This document shows, one piece after another, positions 17,634-25,273 of a stretch of DNA of 64,000 nt; position 1 is the stretch's first letter, and every line of letters starts with the position of its first letter. The notes beneath the pieces were generated by a model. The model was not told the origin of the DNA, ran no database searches, and saw only the letters and a program-made list of their open reading frames with translations. Where the stretch lies: assembly GCA_964426875.1 (NCBI GenBank), contig CAYRSB010000003.1, forward strand, positions 67,125 through 131,124, given 5' to 3'. The stretch comes from Caldatribacterium sp964426875. GTDB taxonomy: Bacteria; Atribacterota; Atribacteria; Atribacterales; Caldatribacteriaceae. The position numbers were made by a program, and so were the translations under genes.

Positions 17634-18752
17634 GTGATTGGGAAGAGGGTTCTTGCCATTTTAGGTTACTGGCTTCTGGGACTGGTTCTCTTTGCCCTTT
17701 GTGGGTTTCTCTTGGCTTTTCTTTTGGCCTGTCGCCACGTGATTCCACCGCAAAGCGTGGCCATCGTTCGGGAAGTGTGGACCAGGGAAGGGGCACTCTT
17801 TGGGCCTACAGCATTGCCCTTCCGAATACGAATCGTAAAGAACACCCAGGATTCTCCCATGCGCTTTTTCATCCAGCCCCCTCCCTTTGGAGTGGTAGAG
17901 GAAGTACTCTCCCTTGAGGAAGAACTTTCTCTCTCCTTTCAAATCCCTTTCTGGCGAAAGGACCTTGTGACCGGAAATCCCTATGATGGGAGCATTGCCC
18001 GGCTGGGAGAGATAGAGGCTCGTTTTGCCGTTCAAAACCACGAGCGCTTTGCTAAAAGACTTGACCCCCTGCTTCTCCGCTATATTGGTCCAGGACAAGC
18101 CTATCCCTCCCTGTCTGGTGCGGAGCTCCTCCCTAAGACCCGCAAGGAACTCCTTCGAGAAATGCTTCGTGCCGATTTTATCCAGCGCTTCATAGGAGAG
18201 CTGGGAAGATTTTCTCAAAGTATCCACTTCAAGTTCTACTTCGCCCAAAAAGTGCTCGAGGACTCCTCTTCCCTCCTCTCTCCGTCGGAACGGAAGATCA
18301 CCATCTGGAAGAATCTTGAAAAATACCCTTGGTACAAGCTGGAACCCCAGGAAATGGGAAAGATAGTGGAAGAAAATGCCCAGCTTTTCGAGAAAATCCT
18401 GACCTATGTCCGTAAAGAGGCTCAACCTGACGAGGAATTTGCCCAGCTTCGGGATGAGATACAAAAATATTTTTCAGAGTACATCGCCAAAAACCCTCAA
18501 AGCTACTCTCGGGAACTCTGGAATTATGCCATTGAAAAAACCTCTCAAAACCCTTCCCTGTCTATAACTCCGGAGATAATCCGTTCTTTCACCTATCAGT
18601 ACCTCGAGGAACACCTTGCCCTTCTTGAGAACCTACTGCACAACGAAGACTACACAAAAACCCTTCTCAATCAATACGGTGTGGAGATGAAAAGCCTTAC
18701 CATTCAGATGAAAGAAGATTTAAGTTCTCGGTATCCGGATCTTCTCAAATAG
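17634..18752 (+). CDS. Membrane protein with a divergent HflC-like SPFH domain
   Basis: This 372-residue protein starts with one strong membrane helix (about 8-32) followed by VIPPQSVAIVREVWTREG, the position where HflC and stomatins have their G-rich first strand. A long helical region (about 150-330) ends with a short strand QYGVEMKSLTIQMKED that resembles the YGIEV-type strand closing SPFH domains. Topology and place suggest it forms a hetero-oligomer with the larger protein before it, as HflC does with HflK. The GTG follows GAGGAGA. Assignment to the SPFH superfamily is by eye only. Confidence 0.5.
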   Translation: MIGKRVLAILGYWLLGLVLFALCGFLLAFLLACRHVIPPQSVAIVREVWTREGALFGPTALPFRIRIVKNTQDSPMRFFIQPPPFGVVEEVLSLEEELSLSFQIPFWRKDLVTGNPYDGSIARLGEIEARFAVQNHERFAKRLDPLLLRYIGPGQAYPSLSGAELLPKTRKELLREMLRADFIQRFIGELGRFSQSIHFKFYFAQKVLEDSSSLLSPSERKITIWKNLEKYPWYKLEPQEMGKIVEENAQLFEKILTYVRKEAQPDEEFAQLRDEIQKYFSEYIAKNPQSYSRELWNYAIEKTSQNPSLSITPEIIRSFTYQYLEEHLALLENLLHNEDYTKTLLNQYGVEMKSLTIQMKEDLSSRYPDLLK

Positions 18753-18764
18753 GAGTGGTGCAAC

Positions 18765-19550
18765 ATGGTGCTTCAGGACATTAAGGTCTTTCTTTCCGAC
18801 ATGGACGGAACCTTCTACCTTGGAAATCGTCCCCTCCGAGGAGCCTTGAAATTTGCCGAGATACTCAAGGAACAGGGAAAGAAACTCTACTTCCTCACCA
18901 ATAATTCCTCCCATAGGGCTGCTTTCTATGCCGAAAAACTCCAGAGCATGGGGCTTCCCCACTGTGTCCCCGAACACATCATAACTTCCACTGACTCCTG
19001 CATCTTCCACCTTCAAAAGACCTGGCCCGGTGCCCGGGTGTTCCTTTTGAGTACCAGAGAGGTTTCCATAGATTTCCTCCGGGCAGGATTCACCGTTGTG
19101 GAGGAAAATCCTGATGTGGTGGTTTTATGCTTTGATACCACCCTTACCTATGAGAAACTGGCAAAGGCTTGTAACTTTATAAGAAGGGGCGTGCCCTTTT
19201 TCGCCACCCATCCTGATTTTAACTGCCCCACAGAGAGTGACCCACTCATCGACATGGGGTCAATCATTGAGGCCATCAAAGCCTCCACAGAAAGAGTCCC
19301 CCGACATTTTGGGAAACCCTGTCCGGAAATGGTTGAGTATGCACTGTGGCGCACAAAGGCAAAAAAAGAGGAAATGGCCATGATAGGCGATCGTCTCTAT
19401 ACGGACATCGCCATGGGAAAACAGGCCGGTGTCACCACCATTCTTCTTCTCACTGGAGAAACAAAAAGAGAAGACCTTGAACATTCCCCGTGGCAGCCGG
19501 ATCTGGTCTTTTCCTCTCTTGAAGAACTCGCTGATGCCCTTAGGGGGTGA
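18765..19550 (+). CDS. HAD-IIA family phosphatase (NagD/PGP type)
   Basis: The 261-residue protein has HAD motif I in LSDMDGTFYLG (residues 11-21), motif II in LTNNSS (about 45), the C2-type cap between, and motif IV in MIGDRLYTDI (about 205), followed by the GVTTILLLTGE signature of the NagD/phosphoglycolate phosphatase subfamily. It removes phosphate from small molecules in the cytoplasm. It overlaps the start of the glycerol-1-phosphate dehydrogenase gene by 4 bp, so its substrate may be glycerol 1-phosphate or a related metabolite. An AGGAGTG site precedes the ATG. It may continue the transcript of the SPFH/M14 block (12 bp gap). Confidence 0.88.
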   Translation: MVLQDIKVFLSDMDGTFYLGNRPLRGALKFAEILKEQGKKLYFLTNNSSHRAAFYAEKLQSMGLPHCVPEHIITSTDSCIFHLQKTWPGARVFLLSTREVSIDFLRAGFTVVEENPDVVVLCFDTTLTYEKLAKACNFIRRGVPFFATHPDFNCPTESDPLIDMGSIIEAIKASTERVPRHFGKPCPEMVEYALWRTKAKKEEMAMIGDRLYTDIAMGKQAGVTTILLLTGETKREDLEHSPWQPDLVFSSLEELADALRG

Positions 19551-20902
19551 AAAAATTGCAGGAAGACGTCACATCTTGGGCCGGTAAAACCTTCGAGTGT
19601 ACCTGCGGCAGAACTCATCGAGTACATACTCGAAGAATTCTTGTGGGAGAAGATGTCCTCTCCCAAATTCCCAAAGTTTTGGAGGAGTTCAATGTACGGG
19701 GGAAAGCCCTGGTGCTCTTTGATGAGAACACCTACAAGGCTGCGGGAGAAGAGGTGGAGCACGTCCTTCAAAAGGGAGGTTTCTCAGTCATCTCTGGCCT
19801 TCTCTCCAAAGAAGGAAACATCCCTTTCCTTGAGCCTGACGAGCGGGCACGAAGTCAAGTTGGAGAATACCTCTTCTATCAGCCGGATTTCATCGTAGCC
19901 GTGGGAGGAGGAGTCATCAACGACCTGGCCAAGTTTGTAGCCTACAGGGTGAAGTTACCCTACATTTCGGTGGCCACTGCTCCTTCTATGGACGGATACG
20001 TCTCTCCAGGAGCACCAATGCTTGTTGGAGGATATAAAGTAACCTATGATGCCACTCCACCCCTTGCCTGCTTCGTAGACCTGAGGGTAGTATCCTCTGC
20101 TCCTCTTCCCCTTCTCCAGGCTGGGTTTGCCGACCTCTTAGGGAAGATTACTGCCAATGCCGATTGGGCACTCCGTCACGCAGTCTGGGGAGAGGATTTC
20201 TGTGAGTTCCTCTGGAAGCACACCGCTTCCTTTCTTAAGGCCCTCGACGCACAGGCTGAGGAGATTCCCAAACGTAACAGAAGGACCGTGGCCCTTCTCT
20301 CTCACGCCCTCCTTTTTTCCGGGCTGAGCATGGACATGATTGGTGATTCTCGTCCGGCTTCGGGGGCAGAGCATCTCATTGCCCACTACCTCGAAATCAT
20401 GGCCCTCCGGCAGGGTATGCATCCCTCTCTCCACGGTCTTCGAGTGGGCGCAGCCACGGTAATAGTCTGGCACCTCTACCGGATGCTCTTCGAGAGAGGG
20501 GAAGAGATCTTTGCCAATCCCTCCAAGGACACGGAGAGCTTGAGTGAAGTTAAGGTTCGGTTTGGTCCTCTCTTCCCCTTCGTGGAACAGGAAATTCAGA
20601 AAAAAATGCACCTTTCCTGGTCCCGTCCATCCTTGTCGCTCATCAAAGAAGCGACTGAAGGAAAAACCTTCCTTCTCCCCAACCCTATTGCCACCTTAAA
20701 GCGGGCCGGCATTCCTCCGGACTTCCGAGCTTTGGGCTTTCCCCTTCCCGTGGTCAAAGAGGCCTGTCTCTTCGCTCGCTTTGTCCGGAGTCGAATAACT
20801 ATCTTAGATCTTTTCGCCCGCTTCGGTTTCCTTGAAGAACTTGTGGAAGAAGCTCTCAGGGAGATTACAGAAGCCCCGCAACCCGGGCGTCAAGATAACT
20901 GA
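19547..20902 (+). CDS. sn-glycerol-1-phosphate dehydrogenase (AraM/EgsA family)
   Basis: This 451-residue protein is a member of the iron-containing dehydrogenase superfamily of the glycerol-1-phosphate type: NAD(P) site in VAVGGGVINDLAKFVA (about 120-135), the ATAPSMDGYVSPGAP segment, and metal-ligand regions in SGAEHLIAHYLE and LHGLRVGAAT. It would reduce dihydroxyacetone phosphate to sn-glycerol 1-phosphate, the mirror image of the usual bacterial glycerophosphate. In archaea this starts lipid synthesis; bacterial relatives such as AraM also exist. No prenyltransferase (PcrB/GGGPS) gene lies in the window. It is coupled with the HAD phosphatase and overlaps the convergent TlpA-like gene by 38 bp. 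Confidence 0.88.
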   Translation: MKKLQEDVTSWAGKTFECTCGRTHRVHTRRILVGEDVLSQIPKVLEEFNVRGKALVLFDENTYKAAGEEVEHVLQKGGFSVISGLLSKEGNIPFLEPDERARSQVGEYLFYQPDFIVAVGGGVINDLAKFVAYRVKLPYISVATAPSMDGYVSPGAPMLVGGYKVTYDATPPLACFVDLRVVSSAPLPLLQAGFADLLGKITANADWALRHAVWGEDFCEFLWKHTASFLKALDAQAEEIPKRNRRTVALLSHALLFSGLSMDMIGDSRPASGAEHLIAHYLEIMALRQGMHPSLHGLRVGAATVIVWHLYRMLFERGEEIFANPSKDTESLSEVKVRFGPLFPFVEQEIQKKMHLSWSRPSLSLIKEATEGKTFLLPNPIATLKRAGIPPDFRALGFPLPVVKEACLFARFVRSRITILDLFARFGFLEELVEEALREITEAPQPGRQDN

Positions 20903-21446
20903 AAGAGGTCTCCCCCTGAATGATTTCCCGTATATTGCCCTTTGCGTCCACCAGAGCGATTTTTGGAACACCGGTACCCACAAGGGTTCTCTGAACTCTC
21001 CCTAAGTCATCTACGAGCACGGGAAAGGTCCACCCGTAGGGTAAGACGAACTCCTGGCGGACTTTTTCGACGTATTGGGCAAAGGGGGCGATGGGAGTAC
21101 CCGAAGTACCGCTCTCATTCACCGCAATACCGAGAACCACAAGTGAACCGCTGTATTTTCGGGCGATGGACTCCACGGCCTGGGCTTCTGCCCGACAATG
21201 AGGGCAATAGGTTTTAAAAAACATCAGGAGTGCCGGTGTCCCCCGAAAAGACCGAAAAGAAACCATCTCTCCGGAGAGATCGGGAAGGATGAAATCTATC
21301 CCTCCATCGTCAACGTTTCCCGGGGTTTCAGAAGGAGAAGGGGTAATAGAAGGAGAAGGAGTAATGGTACCCGGAGGAGAAGAACACCCAAAAACAAAAA
21401 GAAGACTAAAAAGATAAAGACTCAAAACAAAACTTTTCCAAGGCAT
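20865..21446 (-). CDS. TlpA/ResA-like thioredoxin-fold lipoprotein
   Basis: The 193-residue protein starts with a lipoprotein signal peptide (about 1-20, lipobox ending FVFGC), a serine/proline/threonine linker, and a thioredoxin fold with the redox pair in YCPHC and the cis-proline in GVPKIALVD. It would act outside the cytoplasmic membrane as a disulfide reductase or peroxidase of the TlpA/AhpC-TSA group. The ATG at 21446 follows GAGGTG; the longer frame upstream has no site. It ends the dnaK-side gene run, 22 bp after the SNase-like gene, and its 3' end overlaps the dehydrogenase gene on the other strand. Confidence 0.85.
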   Translation of the reverse strand: MPWKSFVLSLYLFSLLFVFGCSSPPGTITPSPSITPSPSETPGNVDDGGIDFILPDLSGEMVSFRSFRGTPALLMFFKTYCPHCRAEAQAVESIARKYSGSLVVLGIAVNESGTSGTPIAPFAQYVEKVRQEFVLPYGWTFPVLVDDLGRVQRTLVGTGVPKIALVDAKGNIREIIQGETSFSYLDARVAGLL

Positions 21447-21468
21447 TGTTTTCACCTCGTTCTGTATC

Positions 21469-22041
21469 TCAGAGCTTACCAGGAAAGCGAATGATGCAGG
21501 ATGGGCACTCTTCTGATTCCTTCTTTTTACTCTTTGTCTCTCTCTTCCTCCAAAGGCCGAGACCCTCCCTTTCTGCCTCTTCCTGCATACCCACAAGATA
21601 CCCAAGCATGTTTCGTCCCACTGTCTTTTCGTCGAGAGTAACCAGGCCCTCTCGTACAAGAAGAGCGTTGACCACGATGGTTTCCTCTTGGGAGGGTTCC
21701 CCAAGATACACGTATCCTACCCAAGGGGATTCCCAAGGAGAATATCCCAGGGCAAAATCGAAGTACACACTCCTCCCCTTGGTGAGCTCACACAAACGCA
21801 CAAGAGCCTGCCGGTAAATACCCTCATCCTCCAGGGGAAGGGAAATCCCAGCAAGCTTCACCCTCACCCCTCGGGATTCTTCCTCTCCCAGAATTCTGGC
21901 CACCACAAGGTTCGGTCGCACACACTTCACAATCTGGAGTTCATAAAGCCCCTGGGATTCTCTCCCCAAGGCCAAAGAGGGAGAGAAAAAAAAGAAGAAG
22001 ACGAGAAAGACAAATACCGGCCCCTTAAGTCCCTTGTGCAT
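21469..22041 (-). CDS. Secreted SNase-like (thermonuclease fold) protein
   Basis: This 190-residue protein has a signal peptide rich in phenylalanine (about 1-25) followed by a staphylococcal-nuclease-like beta barrel: VRVKLAGISLP corresponds to the usual R-L-x-G-I-D-x-P-E segment, GYVYL and LLVREGLV to the later strands, and the C-terminal EGLGLW to the family's closing motif. The aspartate and glutamate usually found in the I-D-x-P-E segment are not present here, nor is the usual arginine before the YVYL strand. It may therefore be inactive as a nuclease and act as a binding module. A GGAGGATGGAGA site lies inside the end of mtaB. Confidence 0.75.
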   Translation of the reverse strand: MHKGLKGPVFVFLVFFFFFSPSLALGRESQGLYELQIVKCVRPNLVVARILGEEESRGVRVKLAGISLPLEDEGIYRQALVRLCELTKGRSVYFDFALGYSPWESPWVGYVYLGEPSQEETIVVNALLVREGLVTLDEKTVGRNMLGYLVGMQEEAEREGLGLWRKRETKSKKKESEECPSCIIRFPGKL

Positions 22042-23302
22042 TCTCCATCCTCCCCTCAACGCCAAAACAATCGGCCCGTTCCACCACTACCGGAACAATT
22101 CTCCCCACCGAGTCTTCCCCCACGCCTTTCACCCTCACCAATATGTAGTTTTCCGAATGTCCCACGCCCATACCGTTTTCCAGAAATTCCACGAGGACTT
22201 TGAGCCTCCTTCCCAAGAAGGAGCGGTGGTACTTTTCTGCCAAAATCCCCGCTACCTCAAGGAGATGATGCACCCTTTTCTGCTTTTCTCTTTTGGGTAT
22301 ACCCTCTTCTCTCTCCCAGGCAAAGGCAGATGTACCGGGACGGGGAGAAAAAGCAAAAACGTGTATCCGTGAAAAGGCAACACGTTCACACAGAAACACC
22401 GTCTCGAGAAATTCCCTCTCCGTTTCTCCCGGAAAGCCTACAATGACATCGGTCGTTATAGCCGTATGGGGCGATAAATGCCTTGCTTTGTTCACCAGGT
22501 CCTCGTAGTGCCTGGCCGAGTACCCCCTTTGCATCTTTTCCAATATCCTATCACTCCCACTTTGAAGAGGCAAGTGAAGATGCGAACAGACCCTGTCTCC
22601 AAGGGCAAAGTATCGGGAGAGGAAAACCTCGGACACAAGGTACGGTTCAAGGGAACTCAGGCGGAAGCGTGCCCTCCGGGTTTTCTCCACAAGGAGTTCC
22701 AAAAGGTCGACCAAGGTGATCGAAGAGAGGTCTCGTCCAAAATATCCCAGATTCGTACCACAGAGAACAATCTCCTCCACACCCCGGCTCTCAAGGTACA
22801 GTACCTCTTCAAGAACTAGCAAAGGGTCTTTACTCCTTACACCTCTTCTCAAATGGGGTACCAGGCAGAAACTGCAAAAGTGGTCGCATCCATCCTCGAT
22901 TTTCACCCAGGCACGGGCCCGTGGAGGAGAGGGGAAAGGAGGAAGAGAAAGGGGAACCCCCCACGTTCTCTCTATAAAGTGGCATACTGCTTCCTCTTTG
23001 GAGTCGGAAGAAATAACAACTACCCTTCTCTCGGGAAAAGACGAATCCTTGCCCTGCCAGGCCTTAGCACAGCATCCTATCAAAAGCACGGTAGCCTCCG
23101 GGTTTTTCCGAAGGGCGCGGCGAATGTATTGACGCGTCTTGCGTTCCGCCTCTTCAGTCACCGCACAGCTGTTGACGATGTAGCAATCGGCGACCTCATC
23201 GAAACCAACGACCTCAATGTTTCTCCCCACAAAGGCAGTATAAAGGAGGTCGCTTTCTGCCTGGTTTACCTTACACCCCAAGGTCTTTATTCCTACCCGC
23301 AT
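22025..23302 (-). CDS. mtaB: tRNA N6-threonylcarbamoyladenosine 37 methylthiotransferase
   Basis: The 425-residue enzyme adds a methylthio group to t6A37 of tRNAs reading ANN codons. It has the N-terminal UPF0004 domain with three cluster cysteines (TLGCKVN, NSCAVTEEA, IGCCAKA), the radical SAM motif in CDHFCSFCLVP, and a C-terminal TRAM-like region. The start is ATG 23302 with GGAGGT upstream; a longer frame to 23458 would run deep into rsmE. The gene overlaps rsmE by 32 bp at its start and the SNase-like gene by 17 bp at its end. Confidence 0.93.
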   Translation of the reverse strand: MRVGIKTLGCKVNQAESDLLYTAFVGRNIEVVGFDEVADCYIVNSCAVTEEAERKTRQYIRRALRKNPEATVLLIGCCAKAWQGKDSSFPERRVVVISSDSKEEAVCHFIERTWGVPLSLPPFPSPPRARAWVKIEDGCDHFCSFCLVPHLRRGVRSKDPLLVLEEVLYLESRGVEEIVLCGTNLGYFGRDLSSITLVDLLELLVEKTRRARFRLSSLEPYLVSEVFLSRYFALGDRVCSHLHLPLQSGSDRILEKMQRGYSARHYEDLVNKARHLSPHTAITTDVIVGFPGETEREFLETVFLCERVAFSRIHVFAFSPRPGTSAFAWEREEGIPKREKQKRVHHLLEVAGILAEKYHRSFLGRRLKVLVEFLENGMGVGHSENYILVRVKGVGEDSVGRIVPVVVERADCFGVEGRMENAQGT

Positions 23303-24023
23303 GGTGAACCTCCATAAAGGCCACGAGGATTGAGGCCCCAAAAATTGCAGCGGTCTCACTACGAAGAATCGTTCTACAGAGACGAAGAGACCATATCCTC
23401 CCTGCCTCAAAAATTTCTCGTTTCTCCTCCTCGGTAAAATCTCCCTCCGGACCGACAATCAGGACAACACTGCTTGAGAACCTTTGGACCCCCAGAACCT
23501 CAGCAATGCTTTTCTCCCCCAGGGGATCGGCAAGGATAACATCGCCCCTGAAGGACAAAAGACGGTGGAGAAGCTCTCTCCACGAAGATACACTCACAAC
23601 CTTTGGAAACCAAAGCCTTCCCGATTGCTTGCAGGCACTGAGAGCAATCCTCTCCCATCGTCGGAGACGTTTCCTGCTGCATCCCTCTCTCAAAGACCGC
23701 TCAGCAGGAAAAAAGACGATCTCGGTGGCTCCTATTTCGGTTAACTTCTCCACCAACCAATCCATTCGGGAGGGGCTTTTCAAAAGACTCTGCCACACGG
23801 AAAGAAAAAAGGGAGGGGTTTCCTCTTTCACCTTTTCTTCTATGAGGACTTGAACCCTCTCCTCCCCAAGAAGCCTTCCCCGATAAAGTCTACCCCTTCC
23901 ATCACTCACAAGAAGGCTATCTCCCGGAGCGAAACGCTGAACGGAAACATGACGTGACTCTTCCTCAGGAAGTGAAAGCACCTTACCGACTTCAGGAGCA
24001 GGATGGAAAACAAAGCGAGCCAT
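23271..24023 (-). CDS. rsmE: 16S rRNA (uracil1498-N3)-methyltransferase
   Basis: This 250-residue protein methylates U1498 of 16S rRNA. It has the N-terminal PUA-like domain (HPAPEVGKVLSLPEEESRHV) and the C-terminal SPOUT knot with IVGPEGDFTEEEKREIFEAG and the closing LRSETAAIFGASILV. The length is normal. The gene begins 4 bp after the dnaJ stop and overlaps mtaB, a neighbourhood (dnaJ-rsmE-mtaB) seen in many Gram-positive-type genomes. Confidence 0.95.
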   Translation of the reverse strand: MARFVFHPAPEVGKVLSLPEEESRHVSVQRFAPGDSLLVSDGRGRLYRGRLLGEERVQVLIEEKVKEETPPFFLSVWQSLLKSPSRMDWLVEKLTEIGATEIVFFPAERSLREGCSRKRLRRWERIALSACKQSGRLWFPKVVSVSSWRELLHRLLSFRGDVILADPLGEKSIAEVLGVQRFSSSVVLIVGPEGDFTEEEKREIFEAGRIWSLRLCRTILRSETAAIFGASILVAFMEVHHAGRNKDLGV

Positions 24024-24027
24024 GACG

Positions 24028-25194
24028 TTATTCTTCCGGATGAGTAAAGACTCCCCTCAGGCGATCGAAGAAGCTCCCCTTCTTACCCTCTCCGGGACCA
24101 CCTTTTTGATACTCTCCCCGCTCTATCTCTAAGAGTTGTTCCAGAAGCTTCCGGTGTTCTCCGTTGACGACCCGGGGGACGTAGAGCCGTACCCGGATAA
24201 CCTCGTCACCCCGGGATCCCGTTCGGGGGTCGGGAAGTCCTCTCCCTCGCAGCCGCAAGAGCACACCGCTTTCGGTTCCTGAGGGGATTTGAATCTTTTC
24301 ACTACCATGGAGCGTGGGGACCTCTACTTCATCGCCCAGGACGAGTTGAGAATAGGTTACAAAAAGGTCATAGTAGAGATCCTGGCCCTTTCTCTCCAAG
24401 AACCGGTGGGGTTTTACCTTGACGAGGACATAGAGGTCTCCAGGAGGACCCCCGTTTTTCCCTGCTCCCCCTTCACCGGAAATTCTCAGTCTGTACCCGG
24501 TGTCTACCCCTGCCGGAATCCTCACATTGATTTTTTTCTCTCTCTGTACCTTGCCCCGACCACGACAGGTGGGGCAAACCTCTTCTACTACCCAACCCTT
24601 GCCCTGACAATAAGAACAGGGTCGAGAGGTGACGATGGAACCAAAAAAGGAGGTCTGGGTGTGACGTATTTCTCCAGTCCCATGGCAGTTTCCACAGGAT
24701 ACCTTTTTCTTCCCCCCTATGCCCTTACATTCCGGACACTCTTCGAAACGTCGAAAGGAAATCTCTTTTTCTACTCCAAAAGCTGCTTCTTCGAATTCGA
24801 GTACCACTTCAGCAGTTATGTCTTCACCCCTTACCGGTCGTGCTGCCCGTTCCTGTCGGTGAGTCTGCGTACCGGAGCCGAAGAAAAAGTCGAAGAGGTC
24901 TCCAAAGCCAGTGAACTCTCGGAAAATGTCGAAATCCGGCCCAAATCCTCCATAACCGCTTTGAGCCTCCCCCCCGAAAGCACTGTGCCCAAACCGATCG
25001 TACATAGCCCGCTTTTCAGGATCCGAGAGAACCTGATAGGCCTCGTTTATCTCTTTAAAGCGTTCAGCAGCCTCCTTATCCCCCGGATTGACATCAGGAT
25101 GATACTGGCGGGCCAGACGACGATATGCTCTTTTGATCTCCTCTTGGGTAGCGTTCTGGTTGACTCCCAAGACCTCGTAGTAATCTCGTTTCAT
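24028..25194 (-). CDS. dnaJ: Chaperone protein DnaJ
   Basis: The 388-residue co-chaperone stimulates DnaK's ATPase and hands it substrates. It has the J domain with the HPD motif (about 31-34, RQYHPDVN), a G/F-rich stretch (about 75-125), four CxxCxGxG zinc repeats (CPECKGIG, CGNCHGTG, CSYCQGKG, CPTCRGRG) and the two beta C-terminal domains. It is separated from dnaK by a hairpin terminator or attenuator, so its level is probably lower than that of DnaK. Confidence 0.97.
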   Translation of the reverse strand: MKRDYYEVLGVNQNATQEEIKRAYRRLARQYHPDVNPGDKEAAERFKEINEAYQVLSDPEKRAMYDRFGHSAFGGEAQSGYGGFGPDFDIFREFTGFGDLFDFFFGSGTQTHRQERAARPVRGEDITAEVVLEFEEAAFGVEKEISFRRFEECPECKGIGGKKKVSCGNCHGTGEIRHTQTSFFGSIVTSRPCSYCQGKGWVVEEVCPTCRGRGKVQREKKINVRIPAGVDTGYRLRISGEGGAGKNGGPPGDLYVLVKVKPHRFLERKGQDLYYDLFVTYSQLVLGDEVEVPTLHGSEKIQIPSGTESGVLLRLRGRGLPDPRTGSRGDEVIRVRLYVPRVVNGEHRKLLEQLLEIERGEYQKGGPGEGKKGSFFDRLRGVFTHPEE

Positions 25195-25235
25195 CGTTCT
25201 CTATCTCCACCAAAGTTTACCACACCCGGCAAATA

Positions 25236-25269
25236 AAAAAAGGCCCATACCCAGGGTATGGGCCTTTTT
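25236..25269 (-). terminator. Hairpin between dnaK and dnaJ
   Basis: A perfect 14 bp stem (AAAAAGGCCCATAC at 25237-25250 with its complement at 25256-25269, 5-base loop) is followed on the minus strand by a run of T (about seven, then ATTTG). It lies 5 bases after the dnaK stop and 42 bases before dnaJ, so it acts as a partial terminator or 3'-end protector between the two genes. The symmetric A/T tails allow it to work on either strand. Confidence 0.8.
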
Positions 25270-25273
25270 GGCA

